Part shown: piece after piece, positions 17,496 to 26,608 of the stretch | Layout: each line of letters starts with the position of its first letter | How positions within the stretch are numbered: position 1 is the first letter of the stretch | Assembly: GCA_026397955.1 (NCBI GenBank) | Contig: JAPLTV010000014.1 | Span: 1-64,000 of the forward strand | Length of the DNA: 64,000 nt | Reading direction: 5' to 3' | From: Verrucomicrobiota bacterium | GTDB lineage: Bacteria; Verrucomicrobiota; Verrucomicrobiia; Opitutales; UBA953 | Notes under the pieces: generated by a model | Seen by the model: the letters and a program-made list of their open reading frames with translations, nothing else | Databases searched by the model: none | What the model was told of the DNA's origin: nothing | Made by a program: the position numbers and the translations under genes

Positions 17496-19214
17496 ATGAG
17501 CCTAATGGAAAAACTGCTCGCCGAATCCAATTTCGGCGCGCTCAAGCAACACTCCGTGATCAACGCCACGGTCACCGAAATCCGCGAAGACAAGTTCGTC
17601 GTCGTCGACATCAACGGCAAATCCGAGGGTTTCATCCCCCAGGGCGAATTCCCCGACATGGCCGAAGTCCAGGTCGGCATGCAGCTCGAGGTCTACCTCG
17701 AGAAGCTTGAGAACAAGGATGGCACCCCGACCGTCTCCTACGATCGCGCCCTCCAAATCCGGAAGTGGGAAAGCATCGAAGCCAATTGCCAGGAAGGTTC
17801 CATCGTCCAGGGCCGCGTTAAGTCCATCGTCAAGGGAGGCCTCATCGTCTCCGTCGGCGTCGACGCATTCATGCCGTCCTCCCAGATCGACGTCAACCCC
17901 CCCAAGAACCTCGAACAGTTCGTGGGCCAGACCTTCGACTTCAAAATCATCAAGATCAACAAGGAGAAGAAGAACCTCGTCGTCTCCCGTCGCGAACTCA
18001 TCGAAGAACAGCGCGGCGAAAGCCGTCGCAAGCTCCTCGAGGAGGTCAAGCCCGGCGTCGTCCGTCGCGGTATCGTCAAGAACATCACCGACTACGGCGC
18101 GTTCGTGGACCTCGACGGTCTCGACGGCCTGCTGCACGTGACCGACATGAGCTGGGGCCGCATCGGCCACCCGAGCGAAGTCGTCAAGGTGGGCGAAGAA
18201 ATCACCGTCATGGTGGTCGAAGTCGACCGCGAGCGCGAACGCGTCTCCCTCGGCCTCAAGCAGACCCAGCCCAATCCTTGGGAAGGCATCGAGAAGCGCT
18301 ACCCCGTCGGCCAGAAGGTCCACGGCAAGGTCGTCAACCTCGTCGCCTACGGTGCGTTCATCGAGATCGAAGGCGGCGTCGAAGGCCTCGTCCACGTCTC
18401 CGAGCTCTCCTGGACCAAGCGCGTCCAGAAGCCGTCGGACATCCTCAAGGTCGGCCAGGAAGTCGACGCGGTCATCCTCAACTTCAACAAGGAAGAACAG
18501 AAGATCTCGCTCGGCATCCGCCAGCTCGAAACCAATCCATGGGAAAAGGTCCGCCACAACTACCCCGTGGGCGCTCGCGTCCGCGGCAAGGTGCGCAACC
18601 TCACCAACTACGGTGCGTTCGTCGAACTGGAAGATGGCATCGACGGCATGGTGCATGTGTCCGACATGAGCTGGACCCGCCGCATCAACAACCCGGCCGA
18701 AGTCATGAAGAAGGGCGACGACGTGGAAGCCATCGTGCTCGACGTCGATGTCGACCAGCAGCGCATCTCCCTGGGCGTCAAGCAGACCCAGACCGATCCG
18801 TGGTCCGAAATCGACCGCAAGTACCGCATCGGCGACCTCGTCACCGGCAAGGTCTCCAAGATCGCGAACTTCGGCGCCTTCATCGAACTGTCCGACGAAA
18901 TCGACGGCCTCGTGCACGTCTCCCAGCTCGCCGAACAGCGCGTTGAGAACGTCAAGGACGTCGTCAAGGTCGGCCAGGATGTCACCGCTCGCGTCATCAA
19001 GATCGACAAGGAAGACCGTCGCATCGGTCTCTCGATCAAGGCCGCGAACTACGACGCCGAACGCCTCCAGGCGGAAATCAGCAGCTACGATCGCATCAAG
19101 GGCCCGTCCACCGGCGGCGCCCCGGCCCCCGCGGCCGGCGGTTCGTCCTCCTCGTCGTCGGGCAGCGGAGACTTCAACAGTCTCGGCGACCTTCTCGACA
19201 AGGCCGGCAACTAA
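17496..19214 (+). CDS. rpsA: 30S ribosomal protein S1
   Basis: The 572-residue protein has six S1/OB repeats at roughly 20-85, 105-170, 190-260, 278-346, 364-432 and 450-520. Domains 3-6 contain the repeated GAFVEL...GLVHVS signature. The tail is Ser/Gly/Ala-rich. S1 holds mRNAs on the 30S subunit, which matters here because most genes lack Shine-Dalgarno sequences. The reading frame is open upstream to 17403, but the family N-terminus starts at the ATG at 17496. TTGCCA at 17350-17355 is a possible -35. A strong terminator follows. Confidence 0.96.
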   Translation: MSLMEKLLAESNFGALKQHSVINATVTEIREDKFVVVDINGKSEGFIPQGEFPDMAEVQVGMQLEVYLEKLENKDGTPTVSYDRALQIRKWESIEANCQEGSIVQGRVKSIVKGGLIVSVGVDAFMPSSQIDVNPPKNLEQFVGQTFDFKIIKINKEKKNLVVSRRELIEEQRGESRRKLLEEVKPGVVRRGIVKNITDYGAFVDLDGLDGLLHVTDMSWGRIGHPSEVVKVGEEITVMVVEVDRERERVSLGLKQTQPNPWEGIEKRYPVGQKVHGKVVNLVAYGAFIEIEGGVEGLVHVSELSWTKRVQKPSDILKVGQEVDAVILNFNKEEQKISLGIRQLETNPWEKVRHNYPVGARVRGKVRNLTNYGAFVELEDGIDGMVHVSDMSWTRRINNPAEVMKKGDDVEAIVLDVDVDQQRISLGVKQTQTDPWSEIDRKYRIGDLVTGKVSKIANFGAFIELSDEIDGLVHVSQLAEQRVENVKDVVKVGQDVTARVIKIDKEDRRIGLSIKAANYDAERLQAEISSYDRIKGPSTGGAPAPAAGGSSSSSSGSGDFNSLGDLLDKAGN

Positions 19215-19237
19215 GCCGTCCTTCACAGGAACCAAAC

Positions 19238-19265
19238 AGACCCCGGGTAACCGGGGTCTTTTTTT
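19238..19265 (+). terminator. intrinsic terminator of rpsA
   Basis: A perfect 9-bp stem AGACCCCGG/CCGGGGTCT with a GTAA loop is followed by seven T residues. Confidence 0.95.
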
Positions 19266-19301
19266 GTGCCCAATCGCAGGCTACCCGACTAACCTGACGG
19301 C

Positions 19302-20747
19302 ATGGTTCCGTTCCAGGGATACGGCCGACTGACGCGCAGCACCACGCTGGCGCTGCTGACGGCGTCCGTGATTCTCTTGGCGGAGTGGGCGGACCTGCTC
19401 CCGGACAACGTGATGCTGGCCATCCGGACGGGCTGCCAGATCTACGTCCTGCTGCGCGTGATGCGGGCCCGCATCTCCCCCGCCTATCTGCTGCTCTGGG
19501 GGCCGCTGGTCTGGTTCTTCCCCCTAGCCACCGCTCTGCTCTTCTTCCTGTTCGGCGGCCGCAAGCACTCCTCCCTCGCCGACGCGAAGAAGGAAGTGAA
19601 CCGGGTGGCCTGGCGACTCAGCGAGGAGCCGGATTTCGGCGGCAACCGCTTCCACCTGCTGGGCGACCGGCACGGACGCGAAACCCTCGAGGAACTGCGT
19701 CGGCAGATCAAGGGAGCGAAGCGCCGCATCAGCCTTTCGACCTACATCCTCAGCGACGATGCCGTCGGACGTGAGATCGTGAGCCTGCTGACCGCACGTG
19801 CCAAGGAAGGCCTCGAGGTCCGCCTGCTCGTCGACGCCATCGGCAGCTTCGGCATCCCGCTGCGCCTGTGCCGCCCGCTCCGCCGCGCCGGCGGGAAAGT
19901 GGCCCGTTTCAATCCGGCCTTGCCGACCCAAGGCAAAGGCTCGGCCAATTGGCGCAACCACCGCAAGATCGCGGTCTTCGATGGCACCTTCGCCGTGATC
20001 GGCGGACAGAACCTTGGCCTGCGCTACATGGGCGACAAGCCCTCCAACCGTCGCTTCCGCGACTGCTCCTTCCTCATCGAAGGGCCGACCGCGGCCGCAA
20101 TCGAACGCGTCTTCATCGCCGACTGGTGTCAGGCCACCGACGAGACCCCAATGAGTTTCGCCACGCTGCTGCGCGAACGCTCGCCCAAGGTCGGCGAAGC
20201 GCGCGTCGAGATCATCTCCTCCGGCCCCGACTGCGAGGCCGATCCGCTCTGGGAGGCCTACGTAAAGCTGTTCTCCGACTGCAAACGTTCGATCACGGTC
20301 GTCACGCCCTACTTCGTCCCCGATCGCACGCTCTTCACGCTGCTGGTCACCGCCGCCCATGCGGGCCGGCACGTGAAGATCATGGTACCGCGCCGCTCGG
20401 ACCATCGCCTGCTCGACCTCGCCCGCCGCTGGCACCTCCGCACGCTGCGCGAGGCCGGGGCGGAGATCCTTTTCTTCAAGCCCGACGTGCTCCACGCCAA
20501 GCTCGTGATCGTCGACGAGGAGCATCTGGTTGTCGGCTCGGCGAACCTCGACATGCGTTCGCTCTTCCTGAACTACGAGATTGGCGCGATCGTGCGCGAC
20601 CCGGCGGCGGTCGCCGAAGTCGGCACCCTCATCGCGGGCTGGGAGACGGAATCCACGCGCTTCACCGAGGATCTCTACCGGCGCAGCCGCACGCTAACCG
20701 GCCGGATCATCGAAGCGGTCTCGAAGGTGATCTCGCCGCTCCTCTGA
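19302..20747 (+). CDS. cls: cardiolipin synthase (phospholipase D superfamily)
   Basis: The 481-residue inner-membrane enzyme joins two phosphatidylglycerol molecules into cardiolipin and glycerol. Two N-terminal membrane segments (about 10-28 and 55-85) are followed by two PLD domains. Each domain has a complete HKD motif: HRKIAVFD with downstream GGQN, and HAKLVIVD with downstream GSANLD. The length matches ClsA. It lies 87 nt after the rpsA stop, behind a terminator, so has its own promoter, not clearly visible. Its TGA is directly followed by the metX stop on the other strand. Confidence 0.95.
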   Translation: MVPFQGYGRLTRSTTLALLTASVILLAEWADLLPDNVMLAIRTGCQIYVLLRVMRARISPAYLLLWGPLVWFFPLATALLFFLFGGRKHSSLADAKKEVNRVAWRLSEEPDFGGNRFHLLGDRHGRETLEELRRQIKGAKRRISLSTYILSDDAVGREIVSLLTARAKEGLEVRLLVDAIGSFGIPLRLCRPLRRAGGKVARFNPALPTQGKGSANWRNHRKIAVFDGTFAVIGGQNLGLRYMGDKPSNRRFRDCSFLIEGPTAAAIERVFIADWCQATDETPMSFATLLRERSPKVGEARVEIISSGPDCEADPLWEAYVKLFSDCKRSITVVTPYFVPDRTLFTLLVTAAHAGRHVKIMVPRRSDHRLLDLARRWHLRTLREAGAEILFFKPDVLHAKLVIVDEEHLVVGSANLDMRSLFLNYEIGAIVRDPAAVAEVGTLIAGWETESTRFTEDLYRRSRTLTGRIIEAVSKVISPLL

Positions 20748-21872
20748 TCAGCCCAGGAAGGCGTGTAGGCGGACCGCCAGCCCGGTATCAGGCAGCAGGA
20801 AGCCGTCGTGTCCGGCGTCCGTTACGACCTCATGGTAGGCGGCGTTGACGCCGACCGCGGTGGCCGCGGCAAGGAGCATGCGCAGCTCGCTCGTCGGATA
20901 GAGCCAGTCGCTGGAGAAACCGATCGCGAGCACATCCGGACCATCCTGCGTGAAGAGCGTGCCGGACGAAGCGCGGGCGGTCATATCGAAGCGGTCGACG
21001 GCGCGGGTGATGCGCAGCCAGCTGTTGGCGTCGAAGCGCTGGACGAAAGCATTGCCCTGGTGTTCGAGGTAGCTTTCGACCTGCCAGTGCACGGCATCGC
21101 CGGCACCGGCGCCCGGGACCTTGGCGCGCCCGAACTTCTGCTCGAACGAAGCGGAGGAAAGATAGCTGATGTGCGCGATCATGCGGCCGACGGCCAGGCC
21201 GGAGTCAGGCCCTTCACCGGGGGCGTAATGACCGCCGCGGAAATTCGGGTCGCGCTCCACGCAGGCGCGGGAGACGGCATTGAGGGCGATCGCCATCGGC
21301 GACTGGCTCAGGCCGGCGGCCAGCACGGCGATCCGGCCGACCTCGGCCTGGTAGTCGGCGCACCAGATCAGGGCCTGCATGCCGCCCATCGAGCCGCCGA
21401 CGACGGCATGGAGCTTGGTGATGCCGAGATGACGGACCACCAAGCGCTGGGCACGGACGATATCGCCCAAAGTGATCTCCGGGAAATAGCCGCCGTAGGG
21501 CTTACCCGTGCGGGGGTCGGTCGAGAGCGGGCCGGTCGAACCGCGGCAGCCGCCGATGCAATTCACGCCGATGACGAAGAAGCGGTCGGTGTCGATGGCC
21601 TTGCCCGGGCCGACGAAGCAATCCCACCAGCCCGGCTTGCGATCCTCGGCCGAGTAGCGGCCGGCGACATGATGGTCTCCGCTCAGGGCGTGCGGGACCA
21701 GGATGGCGTTCGACTTATCAGGCAGCAGGGTCCCATAGGTCTCGTAGCGCAGCGTCACCGAGGGCAGCTCGCCGCCCAGCTCGAGCTTGAACGGCTCGGG
21801 CGAGACGAAGTCCCGGAACGAGACCGGGCAGAGCTCGCGAGCGGAGGTCGAATTTGCCGGACAGTCGGACAT
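20748..21872 (-). CDS. metX: homoserine O-acetyltransferase
   Basis: This 374-residue alpha/beta-hydrolase-fold enzyme activates homoserine for methionine synthesis. The nucleophile S161 is in the GGSMGGMQ elbow; the C-terminal Asp (near SSDWLYPT) and His (in GHDGFL) complete the triad. The oxyanion block NCIGGCRGSTGP is typical of MetX. Some MetX proteins use succinyl-CoA, which cannot be excluded from motifs alone. The gene is divergent from the Fur-family gene and convergent with cls with no gap. No SAM riboswitch could be recognised in the 87-nt upstream region. Confidence 0.94.
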   Translation of the reverse strand: MSDCPANSTSARELCPVSFRDFVSPEPFKLELGGELPSVTLRYETYGTLLPDKSNAILVPHALSGDHHVAGRYSAEDRKPGWWDCFVGPGKAIDTDRFFVIGVNCIGGCRGSTGPLSTDPRTGKPYGGYFPEITLGDIVRAQRLVVRHLGITKLHAVVGGSMGGMQALIWCADYQAEVGRIAVLAAGLSQSPMAIALNAVSRACVERDPNFRGGHYAPGEGPDSGLAVGRMIAHISYLSSASFEQKFGRAKVPGAGAGDAVHWQVESYLEHQGNAFVQRFDANSWLRITRAVDRFDMTARASSGTLFTQDGPDVLAIGFSSDWLYPTSELRMLLAAATAVGVNAAYHEVVTDAGHDGFLLPDTGLAVRLHAFLG

Positions 21873-21878
21873 GGACGC

Positions 21879-21910
21879 ATCCAGCCAAACCAGACCCGGG
21901 CGGGAGGCAA
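21879..21910 (-). promoter_or_regulatory. putative metX promoter
   Basis: On the minus strand TTGCCT (21905-21910) lies 32 nt before the ATG, with CTGGAT at 21879-21884. It is back-to-back with the fur-type promoter, so the Fur-family regulator could affect both. Confidence 0.3.
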
Positions 21911-21924
21911 GTGGCCATTCGTTG

Positions 21925-21953
21925 TTGCCTCGTCATAAACGACCCCAAACCTA
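21925..21953 (+). promoter_or_regulatory. putative promoter of the Fur-family gene
   Basis: TTGCCT at 21925-21930 lies 29 nt before the ATG at 21960, with AACCTA or AAACCT at the -10 position. This supports the upstream ATG as the true start and a transcript with almost no leader. Confidence 0.35.
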
Positions 21954-21959
21954 CGGGAC

Positions 21960-22436
21960 ATGTCCCAAGGCCACCGCCATGAGGAAGGTTGTTGCGGGGA
22001 GGGCTCCGGAGATCGCATCGAAGCGGCCGTCCTCCGCATGAAGGAGAAGGCCATGCGGGTCACCTCCCCTCGCCTGGTCATGCTCAAGGTCCTCGCGGCG
22101 GCCAAACACCCTCTGAGCGCCGAGCAGGTCCATGAAGCCGCCGGCGACGACAAGGTGGACCTCGTCACGATCTACCGAAGCCTCGGCGCCATGGACGACG
22201 CCGGCATCGTCCAGCGTCACCCGCTCGAACGCGGCCGCAGCCTCTACGCCCTGGTCTCACCGGGACACCACCATCACCATGTTATCTGCCGCCGCTGCGG
22301 CCGGATCGACCGCCTGCCCGGTTGCGACACCTCGCGCCTCGAAGCCGCCGCCCGCACCAAGGGCTATGCCGAACTGACCCATATCATGGAGATCTACGGC
22401 ATCTGCCCGACCTGCACCCAATCTTCCCATGCCTGA
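21960..22436 (+). CDS. Fur-family metal-dependent transcriptional regulator
   Basis: The 158-residue protein has an N-terminal winged helix (about 28-100, with VDLVTIYRSL as the recognition helix) and a C-terminal metal-binding dimer domain. The histidine cluster GHHHHHVIC and two CxxC pairs (CRRC and CPTC) form the regulatory and structural metal sites. Zur-like or Fur-like sensing cannot be decided. The N-terminal extension contains His and Cys residues (GHRHEEGCC) that could add a metal site. It overlaps the next gene by 8 nt, an odd coupling with a cell-wall recycling enzyme. Confidence 0.9.
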   Translation: MSQGHRHEEGCCGEGSGDRIEAAVLRMKEKAMRVTSPRLVMLKVLAAAKHPLSAEQVHEAAGDDKVDLVTIYRSLGAMDDAGIVQRHPLERGRSLYALVSPGHHHHHVICRRCGRIDRLPGCDTSRLEAAARTKGYAELTHIMEIYGICPTCTQSSHA

Positions 22437-24120
22437 TTTCCCTCGTACCGCTTTCCTTCTCGGCGCCGGCCTCGGCACGCGCCTGCGTCCGCTCACCGAA
22501 AACTGCCCCAAGCCCCTCCTGCCGATCGGCGGACGGCCGATGATCGTCCAGGCGATGGAGAAGCTCCATGCCGCCGGCACGCGGCTTTTCATCATCAACA
22601 CGCACCACTGCCCCGAAGCGTGGACGCTCGCCTTTCCTTCCGGTCGCTTCGGCGACGCCGAGGTGAAGCTCGTGCATGAGCCCGTGCTGCTCGAGACCGG
22701 CGGCGGCCTCGCGAACATCGCCGGCCTGCTCGGCGAAGACGACAAGGACCTGATCATCTGGAACGGCGACATTCTCTCCGGCTGCGATATCGCCGCGGCC
22801 TACGCGCATCACCAAGCCAACGGCGGAGCTGCCACGCTCGTCGTCCGCGAACAAGGCCCGAACCGCAACGTCCGCATCACCGACGAAGGTTTCGTGACCG
22901 ACCTGCGCGACCGCCTCGGCAAGGCCGACCCCTCCTACCAGTACACCGGCATCTGCGTTGTCACCAAGGCCTTCGTCCAAAGCGTCCCGGCCGCGATCGA
23001 ATCGCTGGTCGAACATTTCCTCCGTCGCCTCCAGGCCGAACCCAACAGCATCCAGGGCTTCCTCGATGCCTCCGCAAGCTGGCACGACCTCGGTACCGTC
23101 GAGGAATATCAGGCCGTGAAGGCCGAGCAGGAGAAGCCCGTGCGCGGCGCAATCTCCCCTGCCGACGCCGCCAAGGTGCATGGCTACGAACTCACCGCGG
23201 GCGGCGCCGTCCTCAAGGGCGGTTCCGGCCGCAAGTTCCACCGCATGCGCAATGCCGCGGGCGAGTCCGCCGTGCTGTGCGTCTACGATGATTCGCGTCC
23301 GGAGAACCAGCTCTATGGCGCCATCGCAGGCGTGCTGCGCGACAAGATCGGCGTCCAGGTCCCGCAGGTCCTCGCCGAAGACAAGGCCGCCGGCGTGCTC
23401 GCCCTCGAAGACCTCGGCGACACCGACCTCTGGTCGCTCGCGCAGGGCAAAGATTTCCCGTGGGCGCCCGTCGCCTCGGCGCTCGAACAGGTCGCCGGCA
23501 TCCATCGCCTCGGCGTCGACGCCTTCGCCGGCTCCGGCATCACGCTCATGGAAGCCTTCGGCCCGAACCTCTACCAGTGGGAGCGCCAGTACTTCCAGGA
23601 CAACGCGCTCGGCGGCCGCAAGCCGGACCGCGCCGTCGCCGACGAGATGGCCTCGCTCGCCAAGGAACTCATGGGTCAGCCCGTCGTCACGATTCATCGC
23701 GACTTCCAGTCGCAGAACATCATGGTGCGCGACGATTCCGCCTGGCTGGTCGACCTGCAGGGCCTCCGCCATGGCTGCATGTTCTACGACTTCGCCTCGC
23801 TCGCCTTCGATCCTTACCTCACGCGCAATGACATGGACCTATGGCGCATCGAGATCGAGGACCATGCCCGCGAAGTCTCCGGCTGGAAGGGTTCCAGCGA
23901 CGAGTTCTCGCACCTCTTCCACGTCGCCGCTACGCAGCGTCTCCTGCAGGCCTGCGGCGCCTACGGTTTCCTCGGCCACAAGAAGGGCCGTCCGGAATAC
24001 CTCGCGCACCTGCCACAAGGCCTGCGCAACCTGACGATCGCCGCCTCCCTCTGCGGGAAGCGACGCATCGCCAAACTGGCGGAAGAGCTCGCGGGCGCCC
24101 CGGCGAAGGTCAGCCGTTGA
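22429..24120 (+). CDS. fused sugar-1-phosphate nucleotidyltransferase and AmgK-like sugar kinase (MurU-AmgK-type)
   Basis: One 563-residue chain carries two enzymes normally encoded separately. Residues about 5-235 form a nucleotidyltransferase with the [12 protein letters not shown] and [11 protein letters not shown] signature of MurU-like uridylyltransferases. Residues about 250-555 are an aminoglycoside-phosphotransferase-fold kinase like AmgK, with the catalytic HRDFQSQN (H423, D425) and a VDLQG metal-binding loop. In Pseudomonas AmgK makes MurNAc-1-phosphate and MurU makes UDP-MurNAc, recycling cell-wall sugars past MurA. The fusion suggests the same two steps in one protein; the substrates are inferred. 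Its 3' end overlaps glyQS by 11 nt, convergently. Confidence 0.88.
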   Translation: MPDFPRTAFLLGAGLGTRLRPLTENCPKPLLPIGGRPMIVQAMEKLHAAGTRLFIINTHHCPEAWTLAFPSGRFGDAEVKLVHEPVLLETGGGLANIAGLLGEDDKDLIIWNGDILSGCDIAAAYAHHQANGGAATLVVREQGPNRNVRITDEGFVTDLRDRLGKADPSYQYTGICVVTKAFVQSVPAAIESLVEHFLRRLQAEPNSIQGFLDASASWHDLGTVEEYQAVKAEQEKPVRGAISPADAAKVHGYELTAGGAVLKGGSGRKFHRMRNAAGESAVLCVYDDSRPENQLYGAIAGVLRDKIGVQVPQVLAEDKAAGVLALEDLGDTDLWSLAQGKDFPWAPVASALEQVAGIHRLGVDAFAGSGITLMEAFGPNLYQWERQYFQDNALGGRKPDRAVADEMASLAKELMGQPVVTIHRDFQSQNIMVRDDSAWLVDLQGLRHGCMFYDFASLAFDPYLTRNDMDLWRIEIEDHAREVSGWKGSSDEFSHLFHVAATQRLLQACGAYGFLGHKKGRPEYLAHLPQGLRNLTIAASLCGKRRIAKLAEELAGAPAKVSR

Positions 24121-25612
24121 CCTTGTCGTCGAGGAAGCGGACGACCTCGTCTTCGGTCATGCGCACCTGCTCCAGCGTGTCGCGGTCGCGGACCGTGACG
24201 CCGGCGCCCTTCTCGATGGTGTCGAAGTCGATCGTGATGCCGAAAGGCGTGCCGATCTCGTCCTGGCGGCGGTAGCGGCGGCCGATGGCGCCGGCGGCGT
24301 CGTAGAAGACGTTGTGGCGCTTCTTCAGGCGGCGGTAGAGGGCCTCGGCGCGTTCGACGAGCTCGGGCTTGTTCTTCACCAGCGGGAAGATCGCGGCCTT
24401 GAACGGAGCGACGCGGGCCGGCAGGCGGAGCACGACGCGCTTCTCACCTTCGACCTCGTCCTCATGATAGGCCGTGGTCAGGAGGGCGAGGAAGACGCGG
24501 TCGACGCCGACGGACGGCTCGATGACGTGCGGGATATAGCGGGCCTTGGCGACCTCGTCGAACCAGTCGAGTTTCTGACCCGAGACGTTGCTGTGCTGGG
24601 TCAGGTCGAAGTCGCCGCGGGCGGCGACACCCTGGAGTTCCTGCACGCCGAAGGGGAACTCGAACATAATGTCCGTGGTGCCCTTCGAATAGTGGGCAAG
24701 CTTCTCGGTCGGGTGCGGGTAGAGGGAGAGCTTGGCGCGCGGGATGCCGATGGACTCGAACCAGGCCAGGCAGCTTTCAATCCAATCCTTGTGGGCCGTG
24801 GCCCAATCGGAAGCGGGTGAGATGAAATACTCGATCTCCATCTGCTCAAACTCGCGGGAGCGGAAGATGAAGTTGCGCGGATTGATTTCGTTGCGGAATG
24901 CCTTGCCGATCTGGGCGATGCCGAAAGGCAACTTCACGCGGCCGGTGTCGACGACGTTCTTAAAGTTGATGAAGATACCCTGCGCAGTCTCTGGACGGAG
25001 GTAGGCGGTGGCGGAGGCGTCCTGCATGGCTCCGACGTAAGTCTGGAACATCATGTTGAACGAGCGGGGCGGCGTGAGCGAACCCGGCTTGCCCGTGGCG
25101 GGCGAGGGGATGAGCGCATGCTCCTCGGTCGTAGACTCGGTGTAATCCTTGAGTACGACCGGCTCGAGCGCACCCTGCTTGGCGAGCTTACGCTTCATGT
25201 CGTTAGCCATCTCGTCGGCCTTGGCCTGCATGCCGTCGTCCTCAAGGACCGAGACGTAGCCGATGGTCTCGCCAGCGACGCGCACGGGGGCGAAGAAGAG
25301 CTGGTCGGCACGGTAGCGCATCTTCGACTCCTTGCAGTCAACGAGTGGGTCGGTGAAATTGTCGATGTGGCCCGAGGCCTTCCAGGTTGTCGGGTGGTGG
25401 ATGATTGAGGAGTCGAGGCCGACGATGTCATCGCGGCGGTGGACGAAGTCCTGCCACCAGGCCTGCTTGATGTTGTTCTTCAGTTCGACGCCGAGGGGGC
25501 CGTAATCGAAGAAGCCGTTGAAGCCGCCGTAGATGTCGGAGGAAGGGAAGACGAACCCGCGGCGTTTGCACAGGTTGATGATGGATTCCATCTTGTCGGT
25601 CGGGTCGGCCAT
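24110..25612 (-). CDS. glyQS: glycyl-tRNA synthetase, single-chain dimeric type
   Basis: The 500-residue class II enzyme is the alpha2 form, not the GlyQ/GlyS heterotetramer. It begins with the GlyRS motif [16 protein letters not shown] and FDYGPLG. Class II motif 2 ([21 protein letters not shown]) and motif 3 (near [14 protein letters not shown]) are complete. The C-terminal anticodon-binding domain spans about 405-500. It is monocistronic; a candidate promoter (TTGCGG, 17 nt, GATAGG) precedes it on the minus strand with a leader of about 15-20 nt. Confidence 0.96.
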   Translation of the reverse strand: MADPTDKMESIINLCKRRGFVFPSSDIYGGFNGFFDYGPLGVELKNNIKQAWWQDFVHRRDDIVGLDSSIIHHPTTWKASGHIDNFTDPLVDCKESKMRYRADQLFFAPVRVAGETIGYVSVLEDDGMQAKADEMANDMKRKLAKQGALEPVVLKDYTESTTEEHALIPSPATGKPGSLTPPRSFNMMFQTYVGAMQDASATAYLRPETAQGIFINFKNVVDTGRVKLPFGIAQIGKAFRNEINPRNFIFRSREFEQMEIEYFISPASDWATAHKDWIESCLAWFESIGIPRAKLSLYPHPTEKLAHYSKGTTDIMFEFPFGVQELQGVAARGDFDLTQHSNVSGQKLDWFDEVAKARYIPHVIEPSVGVDRVFLALLTTAYHEDEVEGEKRVVLRLPARVAPFKAAIFPLVKNKPELVERAEALYRRLKKRHNVFYDAAGAIGRRYRRQDEIGTPFGITIDFDTIEKGAGVTVRDRDTLEQVRMTEDEVVRFLDDKVNG

Positions 25613-25669
25613 GGCTGGTAAGGGCCCACACCTATCCCCGCTCCGGGGGTCCGCCGCAAGCCTGTTCCC

Positions 25670-26608
25670 TCAGCGAGGGCGCGGCTCGGTGGTCAGGCCG
25701 GCCGCTTTCTTGGACCACGTCCGGGCCGCCTCGGAGACCGCACGGAAGAGCTCGGAGAATTCCGCCGAGGCGGCGTTTAAGCGGGTCTGCGAACCTTCAA
25801 GGGAAGCGGAAAAGGAGGCCAGAGCCGCGCCGGCATCGGCGAGGCTAACCTGCAGGAGAGCCAATGTGTCGTCGTCCATCTTGCGGTCGGCCTGCTCGAC
25901 TGCTGTGCGCAGGCGGGCGCAGGCGGCGATCAGCCGGGCGCTCTGCGCGTCCAGTCTGCCGTCGCCGGTCGCCTCGAGGACCGCGCCGGTGCGACGCACA
26001 ATCATCGCGGAAAAACGGGCGGCCCGCGCAGGGTCGGTCGCGTCATGGAAAGCGTCTAAGTCGCGCTCCAGTTCCGCCGCGATGCCTACTAGGTCTTTTT
26101 CCGCAAGGTCCTCGAGCTGCTGGACGAAACCGGCGATTTTGCTCTGCAGATGCGTGCCGAGCGGAGGAATCTCGTCGGCGGCCAAGGGCGCGGTCGGAGC
26201 CGGCGCGGACGCATCCCAGATCAGTTCGACCTGCAGCATGCCGGAAGCGGGGCTCACCGATACGAGTCGGGCCCGCAGTCCTTTGGCGACTTCGGCGCGC
26301 AGGCGGTCGCCGCGCAGGCGATCGGCGAAGCCGCGATCTTCCAAGGTCTCCGGATCGAGGATGAGCCGGACGACCGGTCGCAGGCGACCTTCGCCGTCGG
26401 CGTCGAGGCCGATGGAACTTACCTGCCCTACCGTGACGCCCTGGACGCGGACAGGCGTGCCGGAAGAGATACCTTCGACGGAGAAGGAAGGACGGAAGAC
26501 GACGGGGACGAGCGGAGCGGACCACGCGCGCCACCAAGAATAGCCCGACCAAAGCACGGCCACGCCGAGGACGGCCAGCATCACGCCTCCGAGGGCGCGA
26601 CGACTCAT
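25670..26608 (-). CDS. MCE/MlaD-domain envelope protein
   Basis: The 312-residue protein has one N-terminal membrane anchor (about 7-25) and an MlaD/MCE domain (about 40-125) with the RVQGVTVGQVSSIGLD core. A long, mostly helical C-terminal region follows. MCE proteins form periplasmic rings that carry phospholipids between membranes. The usual partner genes (MlaE permease, MlaF ATPase) are not next to it. Its ATG overlaps the pheA stop by 4 nt, so the MCE gene ends the scpB-pheA operon. It could be a PqiB/YebT-type variant with a single MCE domain. Confidence 0.85.
   Translation of the reverse strand: MSRRALGGVMLAVLGVAVLWSGYSWWRAWSAPLVPVVFRPSFSVEGISSGTPVRVQGVTVGQVSSIGLDADGEGRLRPVVRLILDPETLEDRGFADRLRGDRLRAEVAKGLRARLVSVSPASGMLQVELIWDASAPAPTAPLAADEIPPLGTHLQSKIAGFVQQLEDLAEKDLVGIAAELERDLDAFHDATDPARAARFSAMIVRRTGAVLEATGDGRLDAQSARLIAACARLRTAVEQADRKMDDDTLALLQVSLADAGAALASFSASLEGSQTRLNAASAEFSELFRAVSEAARTWSKKAAGLTTEPRPR

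Noticed and set aside
17502-19235. 577-codon open frame opposite rpsA
   Set aside because: It is complementary to a conserved ribosomal protein gene and lacks any motif.
21873-21959. SAM-responsive riboswitch before metX
   Set aside because: The 87-nt divergent gap shows no recognisable SAM aptamer, and the candidate promoter leaves almost no leader.
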